From: Novosphingobium barchaimii LL02
Lineage (GTDB): Bacteria > Pseudomonadota > Alphaproteobacteria > Sphingomonadales > Sphingomonadaceae
Length of the DNA stretch: 64,000 nt
Direction: 5' to 3'
NCBI RefSeq assembly: GCF_001046635.1
Contig: NZ_KQ130452.1
Coordinates: 794,668 to 858,667 of the forward strand
This document shows positions 12,912-20,684 of this stretch, one piece after another. Below the pieces are notes generated by a model. The model was not told the DNA's origin. It ran no database searches and saw only the letters and a program-made list of their open reading frames with translations. Both the position numbers and the translations under genes were made by a program. Position 1 is the stretch's first letter. Each line of letters opens with the position of its first letter.

Positions 12912-13487
12912 ATGGCCACGCAGCTCTGGGTCGGTCTGGGCAATCCCGGACCGCAATATGCCTTCAACCGGCATAACGTCGGCTTCATGGTCGCCGATGC
13001 GCTGGCGGACATTCACGGCTTTGGCCCGGTGCAGAAGAAGTTCCAGGGCTGGCTTCAGGAAGGCCGCATCGGCAGCGACAAGATCCTGCTGCTGAAGCCC
13101 GCCACGTTCATGAACGAAAGCGGCCGCGCGGTGGGCGAGGCAATGCGTTTCTACAAGCTGGAGATGTCCGCCCTCACCGTCTTCCACGACGAGCTGGACC
13201 TTGCCCCCTTCAAGGTCAAGATCAAGCAGGGCGGCGGTCATGCCGGCCACAATGGCCTGCGCTCCATCGACCAGCATCTGGGCGCGGAATTCCGCCGCGT
13301 GCGGCTTGGCATCGGCCACCCCGGCCACAAGGACCGCGTCAGCGGCTATGTGCTTGGCAATTACGCCAAGGACGAGATCGACCCGCTTTCGGGCATGCTG
13401 GGCGCCATCGCGGCGGAGGCCGACCGCCTTGCCGCCGGGGACGATACCCGTTTCATGAACGACGTGGCGCTGCGCCAGAAGGACTGA
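12912..13487 (+). CDS. pth: Peptidyl-tRNA hydrolase
   Basis: A 191-residue esterase that recycles tRNA from peptidyl-tRNA dropped by ribosomes. Conserved elements are LWVGLGNPGPQY, the catalytic histidine in NRHNVGF (about residue 22), KPATFMNESG, FHDELDLAPFKVKIKQGGGH and GHNGLRSI. A GAGGAAAG lies just before the ATG at 12912. Confidence 0.97.
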   Translation: MATQLWVGLGNPGPQYAFNRHNVGFMVADALADIHGFGPVQKKFQGWLQEGRIGSDKILLLKPATFMNESGRAVGEAMRFYKLEMSALTVFHDELDLAPFKVKIKQGGGHAGHNGLRSIDQHLGAEFRRVRLGIGHPGHKDRVSGYVLGNYAKDEIDPLSGMLGAIAAEADRLAAGDDTRFMNDVALRQKD

Positions 13488-13566
13488 CGTTTGCGCTGTC
13501 GAGTTAGTTTACAGATCGCCCACGCACTTAATGTCGTTAACCAACGAAACCCTAGTAAATCCGCGA

Positions 13567-13582
13567 TTGGCACAGTGATTGC
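13567..13582 (+). promoter_or_regulatory. Sigma-54 (RpoN) promoter for the PEP-CTERM gene
   Basis: TTGGCAC-AGTGA-TTGC matches the -24/-12 consensus with the diagnostic GG (13569-13570), ten bases, GC (13581-13582). It lies 43 bases before the start codon at 13626, leaving a 5' leader of about 30 bases that carries AAGGGG. A small inverted repeat TCGTT-AACC-AACGA (13534-13547) lies upstream and could be an activator site. RpoN control of PEP-CTERM genes through an enhancer-binding protein of the PrsR type is known in other Proteobacteria. Confidence 0.72.
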
Positions 13583-13625
13583 GTAGTATCGGTCAATCAA
13601 TAGGGTAACCAAGGGGTAGACTACG

Positions 13626-14039
13626 ATGTTCCGCAAGACACTGCTCGCGCTTTCGCTCACCACCGCTGCGAGCATGGGCCTGAGCGCACCGGCGCATGCC
13701 ACCTGGAACTGGGGCGGCAACAGCCACAAGCACTCGTGCGGCTGCGGCCACAGCGCGGGCAAGAAGCTCTGCGGTTCCTCCTCGTCGAGCAGCAGCACTT
13801 CGGGCGGCACCACGACCACGTCGACTTCGGGCGGAACGACCACGACCTCGACCTCGGGCGGCACCACGACGACGTCCGGCGGCACCACCACCTCTGGCGG
13901 TACGACCACGTCGACTTCGGGCGGCAGCAGCGGCGGTTCGTCGGGCGGCACCGCCGTTCCCGAGCCCGGCATGCTCGGCATGCTCGGCGTGGGCCTGCTC
14001 GGCCTGGCCTATGCCCGCCGCCGCAAGGCTCGCGGCTAA
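13626..14039 (+). CDS. PEP-CTERM sorting-domain protein, Ser/Thr/Gly-rich
   Basis: A 137-residue exported protein. It has a signal peptide ending near SAPAHA, a short Cys/His patch (HKHSCGCGHSAGKKLCG, about residues 37-53), a low-complexity Ser-Thr-Gly linker with about three 9-residue TSGGTTTTS units, and a C-terminal exosortase signal: VPEPGMLG, a hydrophobic helix, then YARRRKARG. PEP-CTERM proteins are cut and delivered to the surface by an exosortase, usually together with exopolysaccharide production and flocculation. No exosortase lies in this window. The start has AAGGGG 9 bases upstream, and a sigma-54 promoter precedes the gene. Confidence 0.85.
   Translation: MFRKTLLALSLTTAASMGLSAPAHATWNWGGNSHKHSCGCGHSAGKKLCGSSSSSSSTSGGTTTTSTSGGTTTTSTSGGTTTTSGGTTTSGGTTTSTSGGSSGGSSGGTAVPEPGMLGMLGVGLLGLAYARRRKARG
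13797..13950 (+). repeat. In-frame tandem repeat coding the Ser/Thr linker
   Basis: Imperfect units of 27 bases (encoding TSGGTTTTS) and shortened 18- to 21-base units run through this stretch, ending in SSGG repeats. All units keep the frame, so length changes would shorten or lengthen the linker without breaking the protein. Confidence 0.75.
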
Positions 14040-14116
14040 GGCGGCGTCATCCCGCCGCCAGCCGTATTTGGCGTGAGTGCGGACACCGGCGGATGATCAT
14101 GATAGCGAACGGCAAG

Positions 14117-14155
14117 GCCGCCGCCGGTTTCACCCGGCGGCGGCTTTCGCCTTTT
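14117..14155 (+). terminator. Terminator of the PEP-CTERM gene containing the opposite gene's stop
   Basis: An 11-bp GC stem (14117-14127 with 14134-14144) around a 6-base loop, followed on the + strand by TTTCGCCTTTTT. The TGA stop of the convergent TPR gene (14130-14132, minus strand) sits inside the loop. Confidence 0.7.
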
Positions 14156-15653
14156 TGAGGTCACGCGCGATGTCGCGGTTGTCCGGATCGGCCAGCGCCG
14201 CCGCTTCCAGCAGCCGCCGCGCCTGGGCAAGATCCCTGCCCGCCGCCAGACGCACGGCTCCCGCCATATGGAGATAGTCCGCATTGTCCCGGTCCAGCGC
14301 CGCCGCACGGTCCGCATGGGCGATGGCGGCGCCCGCATCCCCCATCCGGCTGTTCGCCAGCGCGAGCCGCTTCAACACCTCGGGATCTTCCCCGCGCTCC
14401 AGCAAGCGGGTGTAGACTGACACCGCCGTGGCCCAATCCTGCCCGGCCAAGGCCCCCTCGCCGTGATCGATCAACGCCATGGTCGCCTTTAGCCGCGCCG
14501 GATCGAGCCGCGCGCGAAGCCCTGCCGCCTCCGGCGCGCCGATCTGCCGCGCCGCCTGTTCCGCGCGTTCCAGAACGTCCGTCCGTGCCAGGGTGGTGGC
14601 CGCCAACGGTTCCAGCGTCGTCCATGCGCCCTGCGCGTCCCCGCTCGCCAGTTGCGCTTCGCCCAGCATCAGCCGCGCATAGGGATTGCCCGGAAGCCGC
14701 AGCACCGCCCGGCGAAAGATCACGCGCGCCTGCTCGGGATGGTTCAGCCGCAGCAGCGCCTCGCCATACGTCATGCTCAGCGCCGATCCCGGCTGGAGGG
14801 AGGATTCGCGCGATTGCAGCGCGTCCCTGATCTGCTCCCACTCGCCCTTTTCGGACATCAGCTGAAAGCGCAGCTCTTCCACTTCCGGCTCGTTCGGCGC
14901 GATCTTGCCCGCTTGCTCCACCAGCGCCGAGGCTTCATCGACCCGGCCCGCCGCATCCTGCAGGTTGGCGAGCGCGAGGAACGGCGGCGCCCTGTCCGGG
15001 AACGCCTCGGTCACCTTGCGATAAGCCGCGATCGCTGCCTCGTCCCGCCCCTGCGCGGCGGCAAGGTCGCCCGCCATCACCAGCGCCTCGTAAGACCGGG
15101 GCGCCAGTGTCTGCATCCGTCGCAGCACAAAGGCAGCGCGGGGAAGATCGTCGTTCAGCAGCAGATAGCGCGCGTAGGAAGAGGCAAGGCGAATGTCTCC
15201 GCCGCCCGCCATGCCTTGCTCGAACGCTTGCCGCGCCGCATCGTCCGCCCCCAGCGCAAGGTGCGATTCCGCGCGGATGCGCCAGCCGTCGGCGCTGTCA
15301 TCCGCGCCCAGCAAAGCCAGCGCCTGTTCCGGTTTCTGCCGCAACAGCGCGATCTGGGCTTTCATCCGCGCCAGTGCAGGCCCTTTCCCTCCAGCGCGTT
15401 CGAGCCGCCGCAGCGCCCCTTCTGCGCCGTCGATGTCACCAAGGCGCAGGTGCGTCTCGACCAGCAGCGCCAGCATCGCGCTGTCTCCCGGCCGCTCGCC
15501 CAGCGCAGAACCAAGCGCGATGCGCGCCTCCTGATAGTTCTCGGCGGCGAAATCCGCGCGCGCCTTTTCGAACAAGGCCTCGGGGCTCTCTCCGCAGGCG
15601 GTCAGCGCAAGCAGGGCTGCAAGCGGCAGGGCGAAGTGGATGGAAGCCTTCAT
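14130..15653 (-). CDS. TPR-repeat lipoprotein
   Basis: A 507-residue protein with a lipoprotein signal (LAALLALTACGESPE) followed almost entirely by tetratricopeptide-type helix pairs, e.g. ARADFAAENYQEARIALGSAL, then many A-x3-G-x6-A repeats to the end. Such proteins are scaffolds at the inner face of the outer membrane or in the periplasm. TPR lipoproteins of the PrsT type belong to PEP-CTERM/exopolysaccharide systems, and this gene converges on a PEP-CTERM gene. It is, however, much shorter than typical PrsT, so the link is only suggestive. The start follows the signal peptide; its ribosome site is weak. Confidence 0.75.
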   Translation of the reverse strand: MKASIHFALPLAALLALTACGESPEALFEKARADFAAENYQEARIALGSALGERPGDSAMLALLVETHLRLGDIDGAEGALRRLERAGGKGPALARMKAQIALLRQKPEQALALLGADDSADGWRIRAESHLALGADDAARQAFEQGMAGGGDIRLASSYARYLLLNDDLPRAAFVLRRMQTLAPRSYEALVMAGDLAAAQGRDEAAIAAYRKVTEAFPDRAPPFLALANLQDAAGRVDEASALVEQAGKIAPNEPEVEELRFQLMSEKGEWEQIRDALQSRESSLQPGSALSMTYGEALLRLNHPEQARVIFRRAVLRLPGNPYARLMLGEAQLASGDAQGAWTTLEPLAATTLARTDVLERAEQAARQIGAPEAAGLRARLDPARLKATMALIDHGEGALAGQDWATAVSVYTRLLERGEDPEVLKRLALANSRMGDAGAAIAHADRAAALDRDNADYLHMAGAVRLAAGRDLAQARRLLEAAALADPDNRDIARDLKKAKAAAG

Positions 15654-15810
15654 TCTGCCGAACTAGGGACAATGCCTGAAATTTCCGTCAACCGACCCCT
15701 CATTGCAGGCGATCTTTCGCGGCGAACTGGTCAAGTCACGGTAGCAGCGCTATGGGCGCGGCAACAAGGCATCGCTATCGGTGCGCCATAGTTTGTATTC
15801 GGAGTTATCG

Positions 15811-16911
15811 ATGGGTTTTCGTTGCGGGATCGTGGGCCTTCCCAATGTCGGCAAGTCGACGTTGTTCAATGCGCTGACCGAGACGCAGGCGGCGCAGGCG
15901 GCCAACTATCCGTTCTGCACGATCGAGCCGAACGTCGGCCAGGTGGGCGTGCCCGACCCGCGCCTCGACAAGCTGGCCGCGATCGCCGGTTCGGCCAAGA
16001 TCATCCCTACCCAGCTGTCTTTCGTGGATATCGCCGGCCTCGTGCGCGGCGCTTCCAAGGGTGAAGGCCTGGGCAACCAGTTCCTCGGCAACATCCGCGA
16101 AGTGGACGCGATCATCCACGTCCTGCGCTGCTTCGAGAACGATGACATCCAGCACGTCGACAACAAGATCGACCCCATCGCCGACGCCGAGACGGTTGAG
16201 ACCGAGCTGCTGCTCTCCGACCTCGAAAGCCTCGAAAAGCGCGTGCCCGCCGCTCAGAAGAAGGCCACCCAGGGCGACAAGGAAGCCAAGATCGCCGCTT
16301 CCGTGCTCGGCCAGGCGCTGGACCTGCTGCGTGAAGGCAAGCCCGCCCGCCTGACCAAGCCCAAGGACGAGGACGAGGAGCGGGTCTTCCTGCAGGCCCA
16401 ACTGATCACCGCCAAGCCGGTGCTCTACGTCTGCAACGTCGAGGAAGAAGCCGCGTCGGAAGGCAATGCCTTCTCCGCGCGCGTGTTCGAAAAGGCCGCG
16501 GCAGAGGGCGCCAGCGCCGTCATCGTCTCGGCCGCGATCGAATCCGAACTGACCGGTATGGAGATGGACGACCGGCTGGTCTTCCTTGAGGAAATGGGCC
16601 TGCAGGAAGCCGGCCTCGCCCGCATCATCCGCGCTGGTTACGAACTGCTTGAACTGCTGACCTTCTTCACCGTGGGCCCCAAGGAAGCGCGCGCCTGGAC
16701 CGTTCACAAGGGCGCCAAGGCTCCCGAAGCTGCCGGCACGATCCACTCCGACATGCAGCGCGGCTTCATCCGCGCCGAAACCATCGCCTTCGACGACTTC
16801 GTGTCGCTGAACGGCGAGGCCGCCGCCAAGGAAGCCGGCAAGCTGCGTCAAGAAGGCAAGGAATACGTCATCCACGACGGCGACGTGCTGCACTTCAAGT
16901 TCAACGTCTGA
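15811..16911 (+). CDS. ychF: Redox-regulated ATPase/GTPase YchF (Obg family)
   Basis: A 366-residue P-loop NTPase of the Obg/HflX class. It has the Walker A GLPNVGKST (about residues 8-16), the switch region FVDIAGLVRGASKGEGLGNQF, a central coiled-coil arm, and the C-terminal TGS domain ending HDGDVLHFKFNV. Members bind ATP and the ribosome and affect stress responses. The ATG at 15811 matches the family N terminus MGFRCGIVGLPN and has GGAG upstream; a GTG ten codons earlier is unlikely. Confidence 0.96.
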   Translation: MGFRCGIVGLPNVGKSTLFNALTETQAAQAANYPFCTIEPNVGQVGVPDPRLDKLAAIAGSAKIIPTQLSFVDIAGLVRGASKGEGLGNQFLGNIREVDAIIHVLRCFENDDIQHVDNKIDPIADAETVETELLLSDLESLEKRVPAAQKKATQGDKEAKIAASVLGQALDLLREGKPARLTKPKDEDEERVFLQAQLITAKPVLYVCNVEEEAASEGNAFSARVFEKAAAEGASAVIVSAAIESELTGMEMDDRLVFLEEMGLQEAGLARIIRAGYELLELLTFFTVGPKEARAWTVHKGAKAPEAAGTIHSDMQRGFIRAETIAFDDFVSLNGEAAAKEAGKLRQEGKEYVIHDGDVLHFKFNV

Positions 16912-16925
16912 AGCGGCCGCATTCA

Positions 16926-16977
16926 CCCCGTCATCGTGAAACAAGTTCAGGGTGACGGGGCGGGCTGTAAAAGCCCG
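16926..16977. repeat. Palindromic intergenic elements after ychF
   Basis: Two adjacent hairpins. One has outer arms CCCCGTCA (16926-16933) and TGACGGGG (16953-16960) with an imperfect inner GTGAAACAAGTTCA palindrome, a REP-like type. The second is CGGGCT-GTAAA-AGCCCG (16961-16977). The rest of the 250-base gap to merR shows no gene. Confidence 0.5.
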
Positions 16978-17162
16978 GGCCCTCGATTGGCTCTGGCACG
17001 GACGATTTCTGGCGCGGCCCTTCGAGTTTCCTACATCGCCGCCGCCTGCTACTATCGCGCCGGCTCTTTCCATCGTCGATCAAACCACCCCGCTCCCGTT
17101 CACAAGAACGCGGCGCAGCGCATGTATTTCATCAACTAACTCCAGCCTTTTTGACAGGCGCG

Positions 17163-17573
17163 TTACCCGCCGGGTTTTTCTTCAAACGCCTCGATGATCG
17201 GACAGGGCCCTGATTTGCTCCCGGCGCACTCGCCCGCTAACCGCCGCAGCGATTGCCTGGCCCGCTCCAACGCCGCGATCTCGCTGTCGAGATGAGCAAG
17301 CCGCGCCTCCGCCATTTCCCGAGCCCGCGCCCGGTCGTCGCTGGCATCCAGACCCATCAGTTCGGCAATCTCGTCCAGAATGAACCCCGCCGCCTTGGCC
17401 GATCGGATGAAGCCGAGCCGGCGCACATCCTCATCCGCGTAATGGCGCTGACCCTTCGCCCTGCCGATCCCGCCCGGCCGGGGATCGCGCAGCAGTCCCT
17501 TGCGCTGGTAGAACCGTACCGTCTCGACACCTACGCCGCCACTGCGCGCCAATTCTGAAATCGTCAGGGCCAT
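17163..17573 (-). CDS. MerR family transcriptional regulator, CueR-like metal site
   Basis: A 136-residue MerR-type activator. The N-terminal winged helix (ISELARSGGVGVETVRFYQRKGLL, residues 5-28, then GQRHYADEDVRRLGFIRSAKAAGF) leads into a dimerisation helix. The C terminus has CAGSKSGPCPII with Cys116 and Cys124, the same C-x7-C-P-I-I spacing as the Cu(I) sensor CueR; the additional cysteine of Hg/Zn sensors on the dimer helix is absent. This points to a sensor of monovalent soft metals or thiol/redox state, which is inference. The start codon is 3 bases from the -35 box of the divergent promoter it should control. Confidence 0.88.
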   Translation of the reverse strand: MALTISELARSGGVGVETVRFYQRKGLLRDPRPGGIGRAKGQRHYADEDVRRLGFIRSAKAAGFILDEIAELMGLDASDDRARAREMAEARLAHLDSEIAALERARQSLRRLAGECAGSKSGPCPIIEAFEEKPGG

Positions 17574-17575
17574 GC

Positions 17576-17607
17576 TTGACTCCGTACCATGGTACGGAAG
17601 CTATAAG
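17576..17607 (+). promoter_or_regulatory. MerR-type promoter/operator with 20-base spacer
   Basis: TTGACT (17576-17581) and TATAAG (17602-17607) are separated by exactly 20 bases. A perfect 16-base palindrome, CCGTACCATGGTACGG (17582-17597), fills the spacer. An over-long spacer carrying the dyad is the hallmark of MerR-activated promoters, where the regulator untwists the DNA. The predicted start point is within a base or two of the ATG at 17615. Confidence 0.85.
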
Positions 17608-17614
17608 CCCGTTC

Positions 17615-18370
17615 ATGACAAACGACCACTCCTCGAAACCGACCACCATCCTCCACCGCATGGTCTTCGAAAAGCACGTCTGCCCCTGGGGCGTGAAGTC
17701 GAAATACCTGCTCGAAAAGCGCGGTTACAAGGTCGAGGATCACTGGCTCACCAGTCGCGAGGAAACCGACGCGTTCAAGGCCGAAAACGGCGTCGCCACC
17801 ACCCCGCAGACCTTCATTGGCGGCAAGCGGGTCGGCGGCTACACCGACCTGCGCACGCATTTCGGGCTCAAGGTCCACGACCCGAAAGCGAAGACCTACC
17901 GCCCGGTGCTGGCCGTCTTCGCCACCGGCGCAGGCCTTGCGATGGCGATCAGCTGGGCGACCTACGGCACACCTTTCACGCCGCGCGCGCTGGAATGGTT
18001 CGTGTCGATGACGATGATGCTGCTCGCCATGCTGAAGCTGCAGGACATCGACCAGTTCTCGACGATGTTCCTGGGCTACGACCTGCTGGCCAAGCGGCTG
18101 GTGCCTTATGCCTATGCCTATCCGTTCCTCGAATGGACGACCGGCGCATTGATGACCGCCCACGCTTTGCCGTGGATTTCAATCCCCGTGGGCCTGTTCA
18201 TCGGCGCGATCGGCGCGGTGTCCGTGTTCTATGCGGTTTATATCCAGAAGCGCGAACTCAAATGCGCCTGTGTCGGCGGATCGGGCAACGTGCCGCTCGG
18301 CTTTGTCTCGCTGACCGAGAACCTGTTCATGGTCGGCATGGCGCTCTGGATGCTGGCAACAATGCTCTAG
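17615..18370 (+). CDS. Glutaredoxin-MauE fusion membrane protein
   Basis: A 251-residue protein. Residues 15-85 form a glutaredoxin-like domain with the active motif CPWG (Cys23) and TTPQTFIGGKRVGGYTDL. From about residue 95 on there are about four membrane helices of the MauE/DoxX type, with a cysteine pair KCAC (Cys217, Cys219) in the loop before VPLGFVSLTEN. MauE-like proteins are associated with disulfide chemistry of exported proteins, so the fusion could pass electrons between cytoplasmic thiols and a membrane disulfide. The ATG at 17615 coincides with the predicted transcription start, implying a leaderless mRNA; an in-frame ATG at 17660 is the alternative. Confidence 0.8.
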   Translation: MTNDHSSKPTTILHRMVFEKHVCPWGVKSKYLLEKRGYKVEDHWLTSREETDAFKAENGVATTPQTFIGGKRVGGYTDLRTHFGLKVHDPKAKTYRPVLAVFATGAGLAMAISWATYGTPFTPRALEWFVSMTMMLLAMLKLQDIDQFSTMFLGYDLLAKRLVPYAYAYPFLEWTTGALMTAHALPWISIPVGLFIGAIGAVSVFYAVYIQKRELKCACVGGSGNVPLGFVSLTENLFMVGMALWMLATML

Positions 18371-18870
18371 CTGCGGCAGGTCATGGTGCCATCGGCGCGG
18401 AAGGCCACCCGCTCCTGCGCGTCGTGCACGATCAGGCGCGCCGGCCAGGTGAGATCGTCGCTGCCGGTTCCCGCATCAGGCAGGCGCACGATATCGATCC
18501 AGCTGGAAAGCCCGACATAACTTGTGCGCGCACCGCCCGGCAGGTCGGCGCTGACATCCTTGGCGGAAAAGCGCTTGAGGTCCGACCCCACCCGCATGAA
18601 GCCCTCGTCCTTGCCGGCGATGAAGATCGGATCTTCGGCATTGGCGGTGCCCTGCCCTTTACGAAACCCGCAGCCGGGTTTGTCGAGGCCGTAACGTTCC
18701 ACATCATCGCGGGTAATGGCTATAGGGAGGGTCGGCTTGAACGGCGCCTGGTTCATCTTTTCGACCATCGCCACGTCGCGGGCGTCCTGGGCCGCCTCCT
18801 GCGCCGAATGTTCTTTTCCGCAGCCCGCCAGAAAAGCGAGCGCTGCCAATATCACTAGCGTCTTTTGCAT
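18367..18870 (-). CDS. Small lipoprotein of unknown function
   Basis: A 167-residue protein with a lipoprotein signal (LAALAFLAGCGKEH). The mature part has a cysteine in DKPGCGFRKG and a terminal TMTCRS. I recognise no domain. Its ATG shares one base with the mutL stop (TGATG), so it is translated after mutL; a GTG one codon earlier is possible. At the other end its TAG stop and the TAG stop of the convergent glutaredoxin gene both lie within the same CTAG (18367-18370). Confidence 0.7.
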   Translation of the reverse strand: MQKTLVILAALAFLAGCGKEHSAQEAAQDARDVAMVEKMNQAPFKPTLPIAITRDDVERYGLDKPGCGFRKGQGTANAEDPIFIAGKDEGFMRVGSDLKRFSAKDVSADLPGGARTSYVGLSSWIDIVRLPDAGTGSDDLTWPARLIVHDAQERVAFRADGTMTCRS

Positions 18871-20684
18871 CACTTTCGCCCGAACAGTTTTTCTATGTCC
18901 TGATGGGCAAGCTTAACCCACGTGGGGCGGCCATGGTTGCATTGCCCCGAACGCGGCGTGCGCTCCATTTCACGCAGCAGCGCATTCATCTCGGCGACGG
19001 AGAGTACGCGGCCAGCCCGCACCGACCCGTGGCAAGCCATCGTCGCCAGCACGAGATCCAGCTTTTCCCCCAGAAGCAGAGCGTCGCCGTTGCGCGCAAG
19101 ATCATCCGCGACATCGCGCACCAGCGCGGTCACATCGCTTTTCGACAATACCGAAGGCACCGCCCGCACCAGCATCGCACAAGGCCCGAATCGTTCGAGC
19201 ACAAGGCCGTGGCGGGCGAGATCGCCGATCTTGTCCTCCAGCGCGTCACAGGCCGGTTCTTCCAGTTCGACCACCTCCGGCAGAAGCAGCGCCTGTGAGC
19301 GGTTCATCGCCTCCTCCGCGCCCGCTGCCTTGAGGCGCTCCAGAACAAGGCGCTCATGCGCGGCGTGCTGGTCGACGATGACGAGGCCGTCCTCCGCCTC
19401 CGCAACGATATAGGTATTGGAAACCTGCCCGCGCGCAACGCCGAGCGGATACCGCAAATCTTGCGCGCTCGTCTCGGCGGCGGGTTCGGCGCGCGAGGAA
19501 GGCTGCGCCATGACTTCGGCTTCGTAGGAACGCCAGGCCGCCCCCGCCTCGGACACCCGCGAGCCTTCGTACCGCTGCGGCGAACCACCATATTCCCGCG
19601 CAAACAGCGACCCTAGCGAGGGTGCCGCGGCGGGCGTTGCGGGCTCGACCTGCCACATATTCATCGCCGCCGTGGCAGCAGGTTGTGCGCTCTTCTGTCC
19701 TGCGCCTTCCAGCGCATGGCGCAGCGCCCCGACAAGGAAGCCACGCACAAAAGCCGGGTCACGGAAACGCACTTCGGTCTTGGCGGGATGGACATTGACG
19801 TCGACATCCTCGGGCGGAATTTCGAGGAACAGCGCCAGCACCGCATGACGATCCCGCGCAAGCATGTCCGAGTAGGCCCCGCGCACCGCGCCTACCAACA
19901 GGCGGTCCTTCACCGGCCGCCCGTTGACGAAGAGGTACTGGTGATCTGCGACGCCCCGGTTGTAGGTGGGCAGGCCTGCTACGCCGGTCAGGCGCGCGTC
20001 GCCCCGTTCAGCCTCGATCAGCACTCCGTCCTCGGACAGTTCACGGGCGATGAGGCGGGCGACCCGCGCCGCCAATTCCTCGCGCGGCTGAACCGCCAGC
20101 ACGCGGCGCCCGTCCTGCTCCATTGTGAAGCCGACATCGGGCCGCGCCATCGCCAGGCGCCGAACCACGTCGAGGCACGCGGCATACTCCGAACGCGATG
20201 AGCGCAGGAACTTGCGTCGCGCCGGCACTTTGCCGAACAAGTCTTCCACCCTGATGCGCGTACCCGGCGGGAGAGCGGCAGGGGCATCGGATGCAACCAC
20301 GCCGTGGTCGACCACCCGCTTCCAGCCTTCCTGCGCATTGTGGGGACGGCTTTCAACGGTCAGCCGCGCAACCGAGCCGATCGAGGGTAGTGCCTCGCCG
20401 CGAAAACCAAGCGTAGCAACGAGTTCGATCTGTTCGTCAGGCAGTTTCGAGGTTGCATGGCGTTCCAGCGCCAGCGCGATCTCTTCAGGGCGCATGCCGC
20501 AGCCGTCGTCGGTGACCTCTATCATGTCGAGGCCGCCCGACGCGAGACGCACGGTAATTTCCGTGGAGCCTGCGTCGATCGCATTCTCGACCAATTCCTT
20601 GAGCGCAGCCGCCGGCCGCTCGACCACTTCGCCGGCGGCGATGCGGTTGATCAGGTGTTCAGGCAGGCGGCGGATCGTAGGCAT
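18870..20684 (-). CDS. mutL: DNA mismatch repair protein MutL, endonuclease type
   Basis: A 604-residue mismatch-repair protein coupling MutS recognition to strand incision. The N-terminal GHKL ATPase has ELVENAIDAG, DDGCGM and GFRGEALPSI. The C-terminal domain contains the metal-binding endonuclease motif DQHAAHERLVLE plus ACHGSVRAG and CNHGRP, so this MutL should nick DNA itself, as expected in bacteria lacking MutH. The start at 20684 (MPTIRRLPEHLINRIAAGEV) is the family N terminus; the open frame upstream is discounted. A long proline/alanine linker joins the domains. Confidence 0.96.
   Translation of the reverse strand: MPTIRRLPEHLINRIAAGEVVERPAAALKELVENAIDAGSTEITVRLASGGLDMIEVTDDGCGMRPEEIALALERHATSKLPDEQIELVATLGFRGEALPSIGSVARLTVESRPHNAQEGWKRVVDHGVVASDAPAALPPGTRIRVEDLFGKVPARRKFLRSSRSEYAACLDVVRRLAMARPDVGFTMEQDGRRVLAVQPREELAARVARLIARELSEDGVLIEAERGDARLTGVAGLPTYNRGVADHQYLFVNGRPVKDRLLVGAVRGAYSDMLARDRHAVLALFLEIPPEDVDVNVHPAKTEVRFRDPAFVRGFLVGALRHALEGAGQKSAQPAATAAMNMWQVEPATPAAAPSLGSLFAREYGGSPQRYEGSRVSEAGAAWRSYEAEVMAQPSSRAEPAAETSAQDLRYPLGVARGQVSNTYIVAEAEDGLVIVDQHAAHERLVLERLKAAGAEEAMNRSQALLLPEVVELEEPACDALEDKIGDLARHGLVLERFGPCAMLVRAVPSVLSKSDVTALVRDVADDLARNGDALLLGEKLDLVLATMACHGSVRAGRVLSVAEMNALLREMERTPRSGQCNHGRPTWVKLAHQDIEKLFGRK

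Noticed and set aside
13496-13566. Ordinary sigma-70 promoter for the PEP-CTERM gene
   Set aside because: No paired -35/-10 of reasonable quality; the sigma-54 match is far better.
13797-13950. CRISPR-like repeat array
   Set aside because: Units are contiguous, in frame and without spacers; they encode a Ser/Thr linker.
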